64,000 bases of DNA. Origin: Babesia bovis T2Bo (lineage: Eukaryota > Apicomplexa > Aconoidasida > Piroplasmida > Babesiidae). Shown in pieces: positions 39,978-53,751 of this stretch; position 1 is the stretch's first letter, and the number at the start of each line of letters is the position of its first letter. Where the stretch lies: positions 1 to 64,000 of the forward strand of contig NW_026261571.1 of assembly GCF_000165395.2 (NCBI RefSeq), in the 5' to 3' direction. The translations under genes and the position numbers were made by a program. Below the pieces are notes generated by a model that did not search any database, was not told the DNA's origin, and was given only the letters and a program-made list of their open reading frames with translations.

Positions 39978-40491
39978 AGATATTGTATGGTATATAGCAG
40001 TTCTTAACACATAATTGTCATTGAAAAGCAGGTGTAGTAAATGTCCTTCAAATCCAGAACTTCATAGAGTATGCATTATAATCACAATTAGGTAATATAC
40101 TACTGGGATAAATATAAACTTATTATCTCCAGACGCCAAAAAGTTACTAAATGATCAGTTAATATCAGCATCACTAACAAATGTGCAGGCGATAAAGGAT
40201 GTATCAATGATACATTGGTACACCGGGCGCTAGAAACAGCTCATAGCATCCATGAAGGTCCATTAGGGTGATTAATCCAATATCATAATAGATAAAGCCA
40301 TCTAAATACTACTTTATCTTACACATCTGTTATATAACCGTGTGCTACCCGCTGTTGTTACTCTATCTAATGAAACTATTACCACTATATAGACCCATGT
40401 GCAATATATACTAAAAAATATTTCCGGGAAATTAAAACGTATTTAAAACACAATAAGCTATATTATAGATCACGTTTTGTGATCTTTATCG
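39978..40491. other. Intergenic
   Basis: About 510 bp between the propeller-protein stop and the hypothetical-gene start, both on the minus strand. A short inverted repeat GATCACGTTTTGTGATC occurs at 40467-40483, a few bases past the propeller-protein stop. No gene is seen. Confidence 0.5.
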
Positions 40492-41874
40492 TTACAATAC
40501 CTTCGACAGAAGCTTGCGATTCTCAGGGGACTGCCACTCAACAGGCTTTGGAGTCAACCACCGGTTACTCTCAGGGCACCTCCTAATATTGTATACATCG
40601 TCCAATGTCGTATACATAATGGTACCGGTGTCCACACCCTCCATTAGATTGGTGACAAAGTCACGAACCTGTGCGATTGTTTCATAGTGTTCACAACGGT
40701 CTGGTAGAAGTATTTGACGCAATATTTCTGTGCAAAACGTTGAAGAGTCGGCTGGGGAAGGTTTGTTGGCATTAATGGGCGCCGTGTGAAAATCATACGT
40801 CAGCTGCATTGTACAAAGAGTGATTATATATGGCGTGCCCTGGTCATCACAGGTAGATATTATACGAGAAACGCGCCCCTTCCTAGCAGCACGGCAGTGA
40901 ACATACGATACCGACTTGTGCTTTACTATGTCACTATCACGCCTCTTATAAACCAGACAACGGACAGTTCCATCTGAGCACCCACATACTATGGTTATTG
41001 ATGAACTTGCTGCCTGTTTCACACGAAAATCAATACAATCAATGTCAACGTGATCGTCTGTAGAATCTGACATGGTGAAATTGGAACCAATCTCCAACCC
41101 ATTCTCACACAATGGTACGAATAGCAAAGTAATCATCCCCTTGGTAAAACCGATAGCAACGAAATGACCCGATTTGCCATTATAAGTACCCTCAGAGCGT
41201 TGAATACGTAAACAAGAAGCTTTAGCGTCTGCGTTTTCCGATGTTATAACACCCTTAACGCTGCCGTTATGGATGTCGTGGAAGATTACATTACCACTGG
41301 TCTCCAGCGCAAGCAACGTATCAGTTCCCGGGTAATAGTCAACATCAACGTATCCCTCAATACTGGCTGGAACGATTTCTGCAACTGGTCGGACCCGCAC
41401 ATTCGGGTGAACGAATCCCTCAAGTGTCAACGGATCATTAGTTATCTGCCTCAAACGATCTATTGTTGCTTCACTGGCGTCCCAAACGTAAATGTACCTA
41501 TAAAAAAGAATAAGCACATAGACTCAATATATGTACATATAAAAACGTATATAAGCCACGGAATTCTTTGTAATTACGATATGTATATATCTATACGACA
41601 ATGTCCTTATATATAACATTGTATAGAGACAACTTTGGAGAAGACCTTATTTAACTTACCCAGCAGAAGTAAGGCATACTAATTTCTCGAAATTATGTAG
41701 CACAAATATCTTCAATACACTACCGCACATATATTTGTAAACACCAATGAGCTCTTTAGTAGATTGGTCAACCACTGCAATGGAAGAGTCGGATCCTTTA
41801 ATACATAAGTAAAGGAAGCGACTGTCTACAGCCGCCGTGCTAATGTCGCAAGAAGAACGCCAGTCGCGAAACAT
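40492..41874 (-). CDS. WD40/beta-propeller-like protein
   Basis: Two exons, complement(join(40492..41497,41660..41874)), 406 residues; the splice restores LVCLTSAG-YIYVWDASEAT, a WD-repeat end. Other blade-like strands: LLALETSGNVIFHDI, HFVAIGFTKGMITLLFV and SITIVCGCSDGTVRCLVY. Repeats are degenerate and no orthologue is recognised. The C-terminal ~70 residues are helical. Likely a scaffold protein; the complex is unknown. No signal peptide. Confidence 0.65.
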
Positions 41875-42012
41875 CTTGCAAGGAATTAGACAACAAACTG
41901 ATGTGTAATGTTTAAAATGGAAAAAACATCCTTCTAAACCAATGGGCTACACAATTGACAGGCCCATGTAAATATAAGGCTAATAAAACTATAGAGATAT
42001 AAATAAATTATA

Positions 42013-42817
42013 TCAAGGTTTTAATAAGGATAGTGCTTTCTTGTACTTTTTGATACTAGCAGCGTAAATATCCGTACCGAGCTTTTCCTGCTTCTCCTCC
42101 ATATTAACTATGGCAGCCTTAAGACGAGCTCTGACCTCATCAGCACCCTCTATCAACCGAGTGCCTGTGGATTTACCATTCTCAAGTATATTCTGTAAAA
42201 CCTTCTCAGAGGATTTGAGGGATTCCTCGTTACGAGCTACATGAAGCTGCTTTTGCTCATCACGTGAAAGAATAGGCGCCCCCTTCCTAAATATTCTACG
42301 TAAAATAGGTGTGATCTCCTTTACTTCAACCTTTAACACACGGCCGTCAATAAAGTAATTGTTCATAGCTTCAGCAGCTATCTTTGCGATTTCATTGCTC
42401 TCAAATTGCAAAAAACAATATCCCCTGGAATTACCAGTCTACATAAAATGAGCCGATACAGGACCAATAATATTGCACATTACACCAATGTAGAACGATG
42501 TCCACTTAATCAGGCTATATATAAACAAAGGAGATGAAAAATCACACAATTCATACCAGTGTCGTATTGCACATGATCATATAGGCATATAATACAGTAC
42601 AACCAACAGTGTAACACCCATCGATATATAAATATAATGTTAAAACGTATTATAGAGCATGAATTGGTATTTAACGCACCTTTTTTGATTTCATCAAACG
42701 AATTTTTTTCACCGTACCAAACTGCTCAAAATATTTGCGAATATTACTTTCATTAAGAGCCTTCGGCAAATTGCCGACATATATAATATTGCTCTTCTCA
42801 TCCACAGTGTCTTCCAT
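42013..42817 (-). CDS. NIFK/Nop15-like nucleolar RRM protein
   Basis: Two exons, complement(join(42013..42438,42680..42817)), 187 residues; a 241-nt intron splits the RRM. ATG at 42817 (the longer frame has only a TTG). RRM: RNP2 [11 protein letters not shown]1 GYCFLQFE, and between them the family pattern [20 protein letters not shown], very like NIFK/MKI67IP and yeast Nop15, which act in large-subunit rRNA (ITS2) processing. [15 protein letters not shown] also fits. The Lys-rich C-terminus lacks the Ki-67-binding region of animal NIFK. Confidence 0.85.
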
Positions 42818-43802
42818 AGCCAAAAGTGATTTGTGGCGTATCCCAATGGAATACAATGGAGGTTGTGGGATTATAACACACTTTAGTAGAATGGGCCTAC
42901 ACTATACATAAAAAATATTGCTTATTTATTTTTTAATATTAATAAATTTACTATATTGTACTATATTTCATCTGTTGGCTTATGCTACCTGTGTATGATT
43001 TGCTATTCATTTTGTAAAGTAGCACATAAACGCTCTTTGTGTTTAAATTTGACATAGCATTCTATGGCATGAGCTCAATTACACTGTACGCTTGATAAAG
43101 ATGTTCTGTTATCTGTCATCTTCTCTATTCATTTTACCCTTTTCTAGGCACAACAGTTTTATATGACGTTTGATATGATTCCTAATTGCTTTACATTCAA
43201 TGTTGCTCTATTAATGTAAATTAAGCGTTGTGATAATATGTTGTAGGAAGCTACCGATTGTCTTTATCCATAACATAGGTATACGAAGTGGCTTATGGCA
43301 TAAACAACTATATCCGATCCTCAGTAGTTATCATTACGTAAATAAAGTATGCACCTATCGATTATTGATCAGAATCAGACCTTAGTCCCTATGATATATA
43401 CATAGGCTCAAAAAAATAAATGACGCCTCAGTTGCAATTATACCCATTAAATACAAAAACAGTTTTTCAAATAGTCGGGTCATATACACGATTACGCTAT
43501 ATAAAAAATGCCAATTAAACAGTATGTCTTTTGTTAGCCAGCACTGGGGAGAATTTTTTGGCATCATTAAAATCTAGGAATCTATGTTTTTAGTTAATAT
43601 TTTTTGTTATAAGTATTAAATAAACAACTCATAAACAACTAAACTTATAAATTAGCGGCCTATTTATATATCATAGTAATTAAATACCAGTGCTATCCTC
43701 TAGAATCTGGTATTAATTAGAGGACATTTACAAACGTTTATAAACTCAACATTGCTGTATTGATATAAATTGCTTTTCAGTTTACATATTGAAAAAATCA
43801 AT
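42818..43802. other. Long A+T-rich divergent region
   Basis: About 985 bp between the NIFK-like start and the secreted-protein start. One short minus ORF (43382-43567) is hydrophobic and low-complexity, and I do not accept it. No repeat or RNA gene recognised. Confidence 0.55.
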
Positions 43803-45119
43803 ATGATGGTGAAATTTTGCTCCCTAAGTGTGCTATTGGCATTTGTGACGATAAAATTCATCGATTGTGTAATATTGGACCTTCACGAAAATGAATTTCC
43901 ATCGTGTATTGATATTTTTACTGGTACATTTAATGGAGGTGGAGTTTACCGAATGTTTCATTCAAGAAATGAATTGATACGGACTATACATTATGGCGGT
44001 CATATATTAGCAACAACTAGATTTCACAGAGCCTTGCCAGAGGATATATACGTACAAGAATATAAACGTGATGGCATCTCCATAATCTCGCTTCATATAT
44101 TCTTTAATCGTAGCACAAAGACATCAGCAAATTCCTACTATCAAATAGCAGGAGGCCACATTAGAATTATTGGTCGTGATAAAAAGCTGGAATTTGTAGG
44201 TGGTCCCATTTATTTATCAATAGACGTCAATGTGACTAAATATCACCCATTGATCGTTAAAACTATGATAGGAAGTCCACTGCACAAACATATATGGCAA
44301 CTAGCAACGGCTAAACATTTCACAGATCATCAAAGCAAAATTAGCAGATTAAGATTTAGGCAGGAAGTATATTACATGTCTCCAGTTTTAAATATTGATA
44401 CCGAGCAGTCAGATTACCTACCACCGACGGCACTAATTGGTCAATTCAGTAAAGTACAAGTCAGTAAACATGACGGTGTTATAGAAGTGTCATTAAAAAG
44501 ACTCCGAGCAAGTTTTTGTCAACTGATACAAATCCCACCCACAATTGATAATATATTTAAACCTTGTAGAATCATATCGTTACCTCATTACTATAATCAT
44601 CTCGATCTTACAATAAAGGTAAATAGACATGTAACCTTGACTATTGACGTCGCATCATTAGAGGTCAATGTGCCAGACTTAATTATACTGTCCAATCTTA
44701 AGAGGGGTAACTGGATATACACGCAGTATACAGTGGTACCGATCACGGATCAAAGATTTGTTCTACATAAAGTAATTAATTCGCAAATGGCATTTACACT
44801 TTACGAAGCACAGGAACACTGCTATGTATCATATGTGGAACTGTTTAAGCACATTATACATGGATGGCAATATGTTGTTATTAATATTAAACAGGCATCC
44901 AACATCATCACACCTGGACCAACAGAGTTCATCGACGTGAAGCGCATATACATGCTCACAGAAATTTCTGCCGGCGCAATATATGTTGACCTCAGCATGA
45001 CCCTACCTAAGGAGCACCTAGATATTCTATATAATATAAACGTCATGGACGAACAACCATCAATAGATCAACCTGCTGCACCAGCCAATATAGATGTTAT
45101 GCAATGCGATGAGCAATGA
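43803..45119 (+). CDS. Secreted protein with signal peptide, family not recognised
   Basis: 438 residues from ATG at 43803 (a second ATG follows at once). A classic signal peptide (KFCSLSVLLAFVTIKFIDC) is followed by ~415 residues of mostly beta-strand, Ile/Val/Tyr/His-rich sequence with few Cys and no further membrane span or GPI-type end; the tail is Asp/Gln/Pro-rich (DEQPSIDQPAAPA). Such proteins in piroplasms include spherical-body and rhoptry proteins exported to the host cell; whether this is one is unknown. Flanking DNA is more A+T-rich than for the housekeeping neighbours. Confidence 0.75.
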   Translation: MMVKFCSLSVLLAFVTIKFIDCVILDLHENEFPSCIDIFTGTFNGGGVYRMFHSRNELIRTIHYGGHILATTRFHRALPEDIYVQEYKRDGISIISLHIFFNRSTKTSANSYYQIAGGHIRIIGRDKKLEFVGGPIYLSIDVNVTKYHPLIVKTMIGSPLHKHIWQLATAKHFTDHQSKISRLRFRQEVYYMSPVLNIDTEQSDYLPPTALIGQFSKVQVSKHDGVIEVSLKRLRASFCQLIQIPPTIDNIFKPCRIISLPHYYNHLDLTIKVNRHVTLTIDVASLEVNVPDLIILSNLKRGNWIYTQYTVVPITDQRFVLHKVINSQMAFTLYEAQEHCYVSYVELFKHIIHGWQYVVINIKQASNIITPGPTEFIDVKRIYMLTEISAGAIYVDLSMTLPKEHLDILYNINVMDEQPSIDQPAAPANIDVMQCDEQ

Positions 45120-45248
45120 CATTCATCTACGCCATTAATTGCAATATATATACAACAGCCTTCAACATAAGAAACTATATGTATAAATGTTTTTATAATA
45201 CATATTTGATAAATTTGGTAACAGTGTTAAAGTGCACTTTTAGCAGCA

Positions 45249-46961
45249 CTACGGAGAACTATTGTCGGTCACGACTTGTAGTAAACGGGCATCATCCAAA
45301 GATATACCGAACTTCAATTTAAAACTCGTCCTAATATCCTGTAGACTTGGTAATAAACTTGACAACGCTTCAGGATTATCAACTATAATCTCAGTCAATG
45401 CTCCCAAGTGGTACGCAAAAAAGTTGCCTGGATCGTATAAATCAGATTCAAAACTCTCCAGCTGATGTTTGATAATGTTCAACACCTTCTCACCAACGTC
45501 GACGTTTTCTATCAGAAAAGTCTCCGCATTGCAGAGTATTCGGAACATTGACTTCCAATGTTCAAATGATGCATAATGATAATTCAAAAGGAAGACACAG
45601 AAAGCATACTGGTATTCCCCGAGAAATAAACCATATCTAGATGGTTGACAGGATTCATCAAGGCTATCTACATTTGTCTTACTAGATCCAATGATGTCAT
45701 GGCCCATGTGGTGTAACACGACGGAGTCTATGATATGCGATGTGTCAATATGTAATGCCGATATTCTAGAGGGCGGTAGCCGTTTATGACGATGCAGCTT
45801 GCGGTTAATCTTCTGAAGGTCAGAATAGTATATTGTACATTGATCAACAGGTGGTTCCCAGTGCATCAAGTCCTCATGACGTCCCCTATTAGTTGTATTC
45901 TTGGATGTCGTAGTATTATCTGGGTTAACCACGGTGTTTATTGATGGGATATTTTCAGAATCAACATGGCTATCAGACCCATGTATGGATTCCGATGCGC
46001 CTGCACTACCAGCACCAAAAGTTTCACAAAACATGCCTCGGAGAGACTTAATTTCTTTATAACGATTTGCGATAGCTACATAATCCTCTACAGTATCTTC
46101 TGAATCAGAGGGAGCAATTCGACAAGCTGCTGCAATACCAGCTTCTCCTGATAATGCACTGGGCTTTTCGTTACGTCTATTGTCTACTGGGTTATTTAAT
46201 GGTTCACCACTATCGTACGATTCCGAAGTCCTGCTATCTTCATTAACAAAAACACCGTCCTTAGACGACGCAGTAGATGAACCTCCGATATTGTCCTCGG
46301 CATTTGATATTGTTTTAACTTGAGAATCTTCATTTATCATCACATCTGCCGTCGCAGTATCTGATTTAGTAGATCTAATTGGTCTTAACTTGTTTATTAC
46401 ACCTTCGGTAATATATTCAGTCATGTTAAACCACAACTGCTGCAGACCTTCTGGAATACGGGAAAGTTTACCGTGAAAGTGGCCAGCAACGATACCATTG
46501 TGATAATTACGAGATTCCTCCTCAGATAAAATCTCAAACAGAGGCCCATGGTCAAATTTAGATCGCTTCAGAACTGTACATGTATCCTTGTAAATATAAA
46601 CGAATTCACCCAAACGACGATCAAACTCATCTGTGAAAAAATTAAAAGCATACCACAGTTATTCTAAATATATCGTCAATTACTACTAATTCAAATCACA
46701 TGGCACATTGCAAATGAACGACTCTATATATAACAACCATGGCTCCGACGGCATACAATAGACAAACGCACCGTTAGAATTGCCTTCCTTAACATAAACA
46801 AAATGACATCCTGGAGTCAAGTTAACGACACCAACAACTTCATTTGAACTAGGAAATGTAACGAAATCAAAACCTAGAATCTCGTCAACACGTTGATTCA
46901 AAACTAAACAGGCCGTCAAGTTTACATCACCAGGAGTCTGACAATCATCATCTAGCTCCAT
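45249..46961 (-). CDS. AAR2-like U5 snRNP assembly factor
   Basis: Two exons; exon 2 is 45249-46630, and exon 1 runs from the ATG at 46961 to 46757 or 46700 (both donors are phase 1; the GTATGC donor at 46757 fits consensus better). About 530 residues. AAR2 holds Prp8 in the cytoplasm during U5 snRNP biogenesis. N-terminal pattern: LVLNQRVDEILGFDFVTF then VVNLTPGCHFVYV, matching the family's FGIDY...IPPGIHFLHY. C-terminal helical domain: YQYAFCVFLLNYHYASFEHW. An acidic, Ser-rich insertion of ~150 residues (about 45900-46370) separates the two conserved halves, longer than in animals or yeast. Confidence 0.72.
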
Positions 46962-47243
46962 TTGTGATGAGTTGGTGGCTAATAATGCAAAAAGACAACG
47001 TGTAAGGAACACTTATTTATAGTGTGTGGACACCAAAATTAGTACCAGTATTCTACACATCATTAATATCCCTGCACATACATAATGAAATTGCAAAATC
47101 GTTACAAATAAACAATTATTATAGTACAATACGGAGTGTTAGCCTAGGTTCAGACCAATAAACGTAAGACACATACAATATTATATACATGATTCTATCA
47201 GCTGTTGACAGTGAATCTAAACACATTATTGAATACAGGTCTG
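46962..47243. other. Intergenic
   Basis: Short A+T-rich gap between two minus-strand genes; promoter of the AAR2-like gene and 3' region of the chromatin protein. Confidence 0.5.
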
Positions 47244-50200
47244 TTAACAATTACGGAAATTGTATCGCAATGAATCGCGTCTTCTATGCTTCACTGCGAC
47301 TCCTTCGTGATTTTCCCTAGCAGTACGCCTGCCATTTAACTGATACAATGCAGCCAGACGAGCTGAAACACGCCGTATTCCATGTAGATTGTGTTTAACA
47401 TCTAGCCCATCGTGTGTCCTTTTAGGACGACCCCTACTGCCAGATGCATCAGCAACAAGCTTAGAGCTTCGAGTTGTTACATCATCGCCACTTGAAGCGG
47501 GTAATTCTACATTATTCATAAAAGACAGCAAATCGAAATGTCCAGAAAGAGACGCATTCACATTAATTCTTGCAGATGCACCTAACGCTCGAATATCAAT
47601 ACCCACTCTCTCATGAGAGCTAGTAGAACGTTCACATTCACCACTAACCTGAGTGATTCCTTGAGAATCTATATCCGTAAGAGCACTAGGATTTGACGAT
47701 TCCGATTCTGTGTTAAGGCCGACTGGTTCCCCGGTTAATCCCTCCCTGGAAAATAATGGTTTAACAGCTGGCCAAACAGCTGAAATCACAGTCCTTACAT
47801 AGTTTTCAAAAGACAAAGACTTACGGACCTCAGTTTTAATAGGTGACAAGGTACGTTCCAATTTATTAGCCAGACGGAATATTTCGCTATTGGTTCGGCT
47901 TAAAAGCCTGCAGTTTCGTATGATAAGCTCGATGTCACAAATACAAGCATGAGGGCTGATGTAATATGAATTTAATATACGCGCACGAACACGATCCAGT
48001 GTCATCGGATTAGGGATTGTCTTCCAATAATCTTGTATCCACTCTTCTGAATTCTCCGTATAAGCCGGGATACTATTGAATGGCTCAAACTCTGGGTATA
48101 ATGTAAGGTTCAGCAGTTGCTCCATGAACTCTTGAGGAAACAGTGAATTGCACATCTGGCTTATTAAAGTCTTCTCTTCCACAGATGGCATTAAAACCTC
48201 CCAAGAGGAAAATGTATGATTATCAATACTAGCTACGTTTTCAACAGTTATGGAATCCTTGCCCATTTCCATAGCGCTGCACGCTATACTACACATATCA
48301 TCACGTGTGAGGTCATCGGGAACCACCGATGAGTCCTGGAATTCACCCAACTTTATCTCTTTAATCCTACCGTCCTTCCACGTGCCGTCATGGAAAACCT
48401 TTACGTTCTGGCCAACCTGATATTTAGATACACGCCAAAGACTAACAAAAAGGTCAATCAGTGGTAGTATTATACTACTTCCAGGCTTATGAAACAGTGA
48501 TAATACCTTTTTGAGGTTATCTACATAGCGTAAAGTAAGCACTGAGCATACTCCATACTCTCCTAATAATGGACCTATAAAAATTTTTTCAAAGTGTAAT
48601 GCAACAAAACATACCATAAAATTGAAAGTCGATATTCATGATTTCTAAAACCTTTGACTCTTTGATGATGTTCCAAAATGTTGCATCATTGGCCTTTAAG
48701 TTGCCTGAATCCCGATGAAGTAATAGAACAACCTCCCCTCCCTGTGGATTATAGTAACAAGGAAGCTCAATTCTAACGTCATCACTCAACCACAACCTTG
48801 TATCTGGTTTCAAAAATATATCACCCGTGCAAAACTGACGCAGCCCACTGTTCAATTTGCTGCAACGCTTAAGAATGCACTCGATACAATAAAATGGTGC
48901 TGACAACATGGGATCAGGGAAGTTTTCTATAGTATCATAAATGTTTTGTAATTCATCCGAAATAGCTAACTTTGCATGGTAGACCTCATCGTACAAAGCT
49001 TGTATAGAACAGGGGTAATGGTATGCCCTGATGCAGTCATTCCTGGAACACTGCAACGAAGCAAATGCCTCATCACAATAATCACACTTCACGTGTAAAG
49101 TGCACGCCAACAGCCACGGTAAATTTTCAATTTTACGCCATGGTGAATCTATAACGAAACCATCCGTAGATACTAAACAACCTGTATGCATAAAAATATG
49201 CTTTCCCAGTCGTTCATATATAGTAGGCAACTCGTCACGTAAAATGGAACAGCTGTGATCAGAAAGTACAAAGGGACCAACTAGCCTATTCTTTATCATT
49301 TCACAACCGCCAATGAAAACCGGATTGGCTACACTACGCTCACCACGAGTCAGGTCGGCTCCAAGACCGCAAAATACACAAGTGGAACCATAGCCTCTAT
49401 ATGCACGATCTTGTCCATCGTACAACGATATAGGGCCTATGATCTCACTAATGCGCTTCGCTTGCTCTATGAAACTACTGCTGCGCCGTTTCCTAAGGCT
49501 GTAACTACCAGCAACTACACATGGACTTGATTCGTCAGACGATGATGAATCCGGGAGTAGTAGGGGACCATAAGTGCCATCTAATCCAGATGTCTCAGTA
49601 GTATTATCCAAACAAAATGGAGCATTAGATGGAATGTTATTATCGCGTACAGAAGATAATACAGGCGATGCAACACTTGATATAACTGTAGTGTCACTTC
49701 TGCTACTTAAAGTTGAAGACCCATGATCGGAAGCGTTGTCCTCGGAGATTCTAGACGGGGTGCTACGTGGACTACGTACGTCGAAGTCCTCTGTCAATCC
49801 ATCTGATTGACTAGGCGAGACATTTAACAGCTGCTGGCGGCCACGAGGTGGTTGTACCCTAGTAGGCTGTGTTCTACCAGATATAGACAGCCTCAGACTA
49901 GTCCGTGAGTTTTGATGCGTATTTGTGACAGCATTCGATCGAGTGTTTATTTGATCACGTGGTGTTGGTGATGCAATCGTACCGCGGCGATTAGGTGAAA
50001 CTGTAATGCCCCGTCGTTCAACAGAGGTGGTTGCAGTAGTACTGCTGGTTAAACCTGTGCTTGGCCTTGCTGATATAGGTATGCAAGATATAATATCACC
50101 GCGGTTATTAGTCATTGATTTAATACCGCGATTCTCACTTAATGAGCCAACGTAACGTGCAGCACGATCTGTAAAAGTAGACATGTAGTGGCACATCATG

Positions 50201-53200
50201 CAAGATATACCACCGTATGGACAAGTAGCACTCTTCATACGATTCGATGAATCTAAAAGGAACTCTAATCCTTGAATCCTAAGGTACCAGTTTATAAGCT
50301 CTTTAATATCGCAATCCACATGAATGCTGTAATGCCATTGAAGAAACTCAATAATACTGACGTCCACTGGCAAACGACTTAAAACGGAAACCATATGCCA
50401 TTCAGTTGATGACATATTAACATATTCTGATAAATGGTTGAGATTGGGTTCACAGTCCTTAACTTCCATGGCTACCGGGGAGCACTGATAAACCACTTCA
50501 CAACGATGCTCATCCAGAACTGTATGTACTGAACTGGCCGTATATATACGCAAACTCTCGCTACAGTTCTTACCTTGCAACTCCAATGGTGGCATTGAAG
50601 TAGATCCATGATAATATCGCCTAATAAACTGATTGTTTTCCTCTCCACCGGTATAAAAGGCGGTAGTGTTTATAGGTAACATATCACTGTATCCACTCTG
50701 ATGGTTCAATGTGGAACTATAGTTACATGTTAAATTATCCAACGTGAATAAAGAAAAACAACCGTAAGATTGACTGGCAGCAAAATATAAACCACTGGGA
50801 TGCCATGCAGCATCAACCCAAACTGCACTGGGTCCGCAATCTAGCTTCTTGATTATACTCTTCGATTCTATGGATAAAAGGTATATCACACCACCATACG
50901 TCATAGTAAGCAAAAGGTCGTCAGTCACCGGATGTGGTTTCAAGCAAACGATATGATGACTAATTTCATTGTGCAAGAAGTCAGCAACCTTAGATCCATC
51001 TGCGTTGAACGATGACACGCCAGATAAAATCGTACGAGATGTCGTTATCAATTTCTTAACGTTAAAGCGTGTTACAATACTATCCGCAATGTGAATGTAT
51101 CGGTCATTCAATGACCATACAATACCGGTAATCATGTAATGATGCCCAGAGTCACTCAGACTTTGCTTAGTGCGACCCTCCTTTTTAGTAGAAGATTTAG
51201 ACGTGATATGATGTACATCTTTAATGGCATCTGACATGTGCGGCTTTATAACATCGCTTGCAGTAAAATCGTCCACTGCATCTATTGATGATGGGATACA
51301 ACGACTCCGGAGTTTTTTAGCAGCGCTTTGGCCAAGTGAGTCGTCAGTTGAACTAGAATAGGAAGTCGGAAACGATATGTATGGTGTCATAGATTTTGAA
51401 CTATTTGGGACGACAGTATTTGATTTATCCGTGACATCAAGCTCCAATTTATCAACATTTCTTGGGAAGAGGGGTTTTTCAGGAGTTCCAGAATATGGAG
51501 TGCTCCTATTTGGTGATGTATTCAACTCATCAATTTTCATCACAGTGTCATGAGGATACACCTGGATTGTGCTTGATGGTTGTACTGAGTCACTGAAACA
51601 GCCTGATTCACAAGTTTCTTCAGCGGGTATATAGATAAATGCAGGATCAACAACGTGTGTACATTCTTCACTATTATATTGTGTAGTATCCGTATCGCTA
51701 AGCCACCTTGTAATGCACTTTGTGAATAGCCTAGTGCTCTGGAACAACGTCCTTTGGTTACAATGGATCCGTAAATATACAGTACCATCATCACTACCAG
51801 TGACATGGTTTAAGCTAGTGTTGGCAAAACAAACGTCTGGACTCATTTCGTGACCGTGTTCAATATGGTAAATGAGATCTTCAAAGTCACCAGGGTCATG
51901 AATATTGTTATCCTGCAAACCAGGGGTAGGCTCTACCGTAGGAAGAATTATTAATGTAGAGCTATTACGACCTATGGGCATGTTGTTGTCACCGAAGTTA
52001 TGCATCTGTCCAACATCGCTTTCGTCATCCGTGAATGTAAAGGATTCTAGTGATTCGTATATCAATGCCTCAAGATCATTAGTGTTTTCCTCCCATAAGA
52101 AATTAGGCGTGTCATTGCGATGTCTAGAAGTCGTCCCAGTCTCAATTTCATCAAATAGAATGTCACCACTATCACCGTCAAATAAATCTGCATCATACGA
52201 ATGTTGACGTGCAATGGGAGTTCTAAGGCTACGCACACGCTTACAACAATAACGACAGGTATTTGTGAAATCCGTTGTCAACGATAAGTTTGCATCACAT
52301 GTGCAGTACTGTAACACAAATGCATCAGCATCAATCAGTCCATTATTTGACATATTGTCATGGGATGTGTCATCACTACCTTGTTTAGATACACCATCCG
52401 CCAAACCGATCATATCCCCCTTCGTCATCAATCTGCCGTTTGACACGTTGAAAAGAGCGCAATGTGCATTCGAAGTCATTTTTTCGTATTTTCCAGGATC
52501 TTTGTTAGATTGTCTCGTAACTGAATTTTTGTTGAGGATCATCAAGGCAGAAGCTACGTTATCGTCACCAGTCCTCAACTCTTCCAAATAACTAAGTTCT
52601 ATTCCAACAGCTATCAACGATGAGTTGTCATGCATTAACGGGCGTGATACATCGTAAGCCTTGATATTGTGGTTGTATAAATCCACCCTGTACATGGGAA
52701 CGACATCACTGAATATATTAGTACCACTAGATGGCATCACCATATCAGACATACGGTATATCGAAATCTTAGAGTCAGCACTAATGCAAACCACCAAAGT
52801 ATTCTCGATCTCCTGTCTACAACGCTCACTGAAGCCAGAAGGGCATGTTCCATGATAGCCACCAGTAGATACAAAACGACACCAGAGATACTTCGAAGGA
52901 ATTGAAATACGCTTATGAGGACGATGTAAATTCCCATTTATCTCCCAAAGCCACATTTCTCCACCGTCACAACAACTTAATATAAAATGGTTATTAGGGT
53001 GGACATCGATGGAAACAACACCGCCCGCATGCTTACGAAGGCTGGTAATTAAAGTACAGTTGTGGGTATGCCACAATTTAATAATTCCCTCGTCGCCACC
53101 CGTAATAATCACATCGCCAGTCCTGTCGAAAAGAATACAACCGACTTGAGGAGGTTCATTATACGGCTTCCCAGGGTCGAAGTCATCTAAAAGAGATTGA

Positions 53201-53751
53201 TGACCCCAAACATTAATAGCACGTGAAAAGTTTAATGATGCATGCCTTAGTTGTTGCGATGTTAAACTGTATTCTAAAAACCCTCGACCTAGACGACGGT
53301 TGAGCAATTGGTAATATATACCACCAGTTCTATCAGCGAACGATCGACGCCTCTTGACTGCCCTAATAGCATTCTCCTGAAGCTTTACAGCCTCCACTGC
53401 ATGATACAATACTTCGAAAGCGTCGTAACTAGAACTTCGTTTTTGTATATCCCTTGCAAGGTCATAAAGGGTGGTCCCTAATACAGCAGTTAACAGATTA
53501 GCATCCTCTTCTGGACGACTAATGGCAGATTCAGTTGGTGGTGAAGTATCATTGTGATTTAATTGTGAAGAATCCGAGACATCAGGATACCAAGAGGAGT
53601 CGAATTTGTTGGAAGCATCACGCATAAAAGAACGCTTGCCACCAGCAAATGAAAAAACATTGGCGTCATTTATATGACCTAATACATCCTCAAATCCACT
53701 ATATAGTGTTGATTTTAGCCTATCAGAGGTTGATTGGCGTCCCCGCTTCAT
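47244..53751 (-). CDS. Large WD40 / extended-PHD / bromodomain chromatin protein (BRWD/PHIP-like)
   Basis: Two exons, complement(join(47244..48574,48615..53751)), 2155 residues; the 40-nt intron joins IDFQFYG to PLLGEYG. ATG at 53751. Blades: VIITGGDEGIIKLWHT and VSIDVHPNNHFILSCC near residues 210-260, more at ~650, ~870 and 935-1000, separated by long acidic inserts. Residues ~1457-1623 form an extended-PHD-like zinc module (CVFCGLGADL, HTGCLV, CDYCDEAF, CSRNDCIRAYHYPC, CIECILKRC). Next is a Tudor-like strand set (YQVGQNVKVFHDGTW). A bromodomain follows at ~1880-1950 (PNPMTLDRVRARIL then RNCRLLSRTNSEIF). Such proteins read histone marks. The acetyl-lysine Asn after the NCR helix appears replaced (LLS where YN is usual), and only one bromodomain is seen; metazoan BRWD proteins have two and no ePHD. 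Confidence 0.8.
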
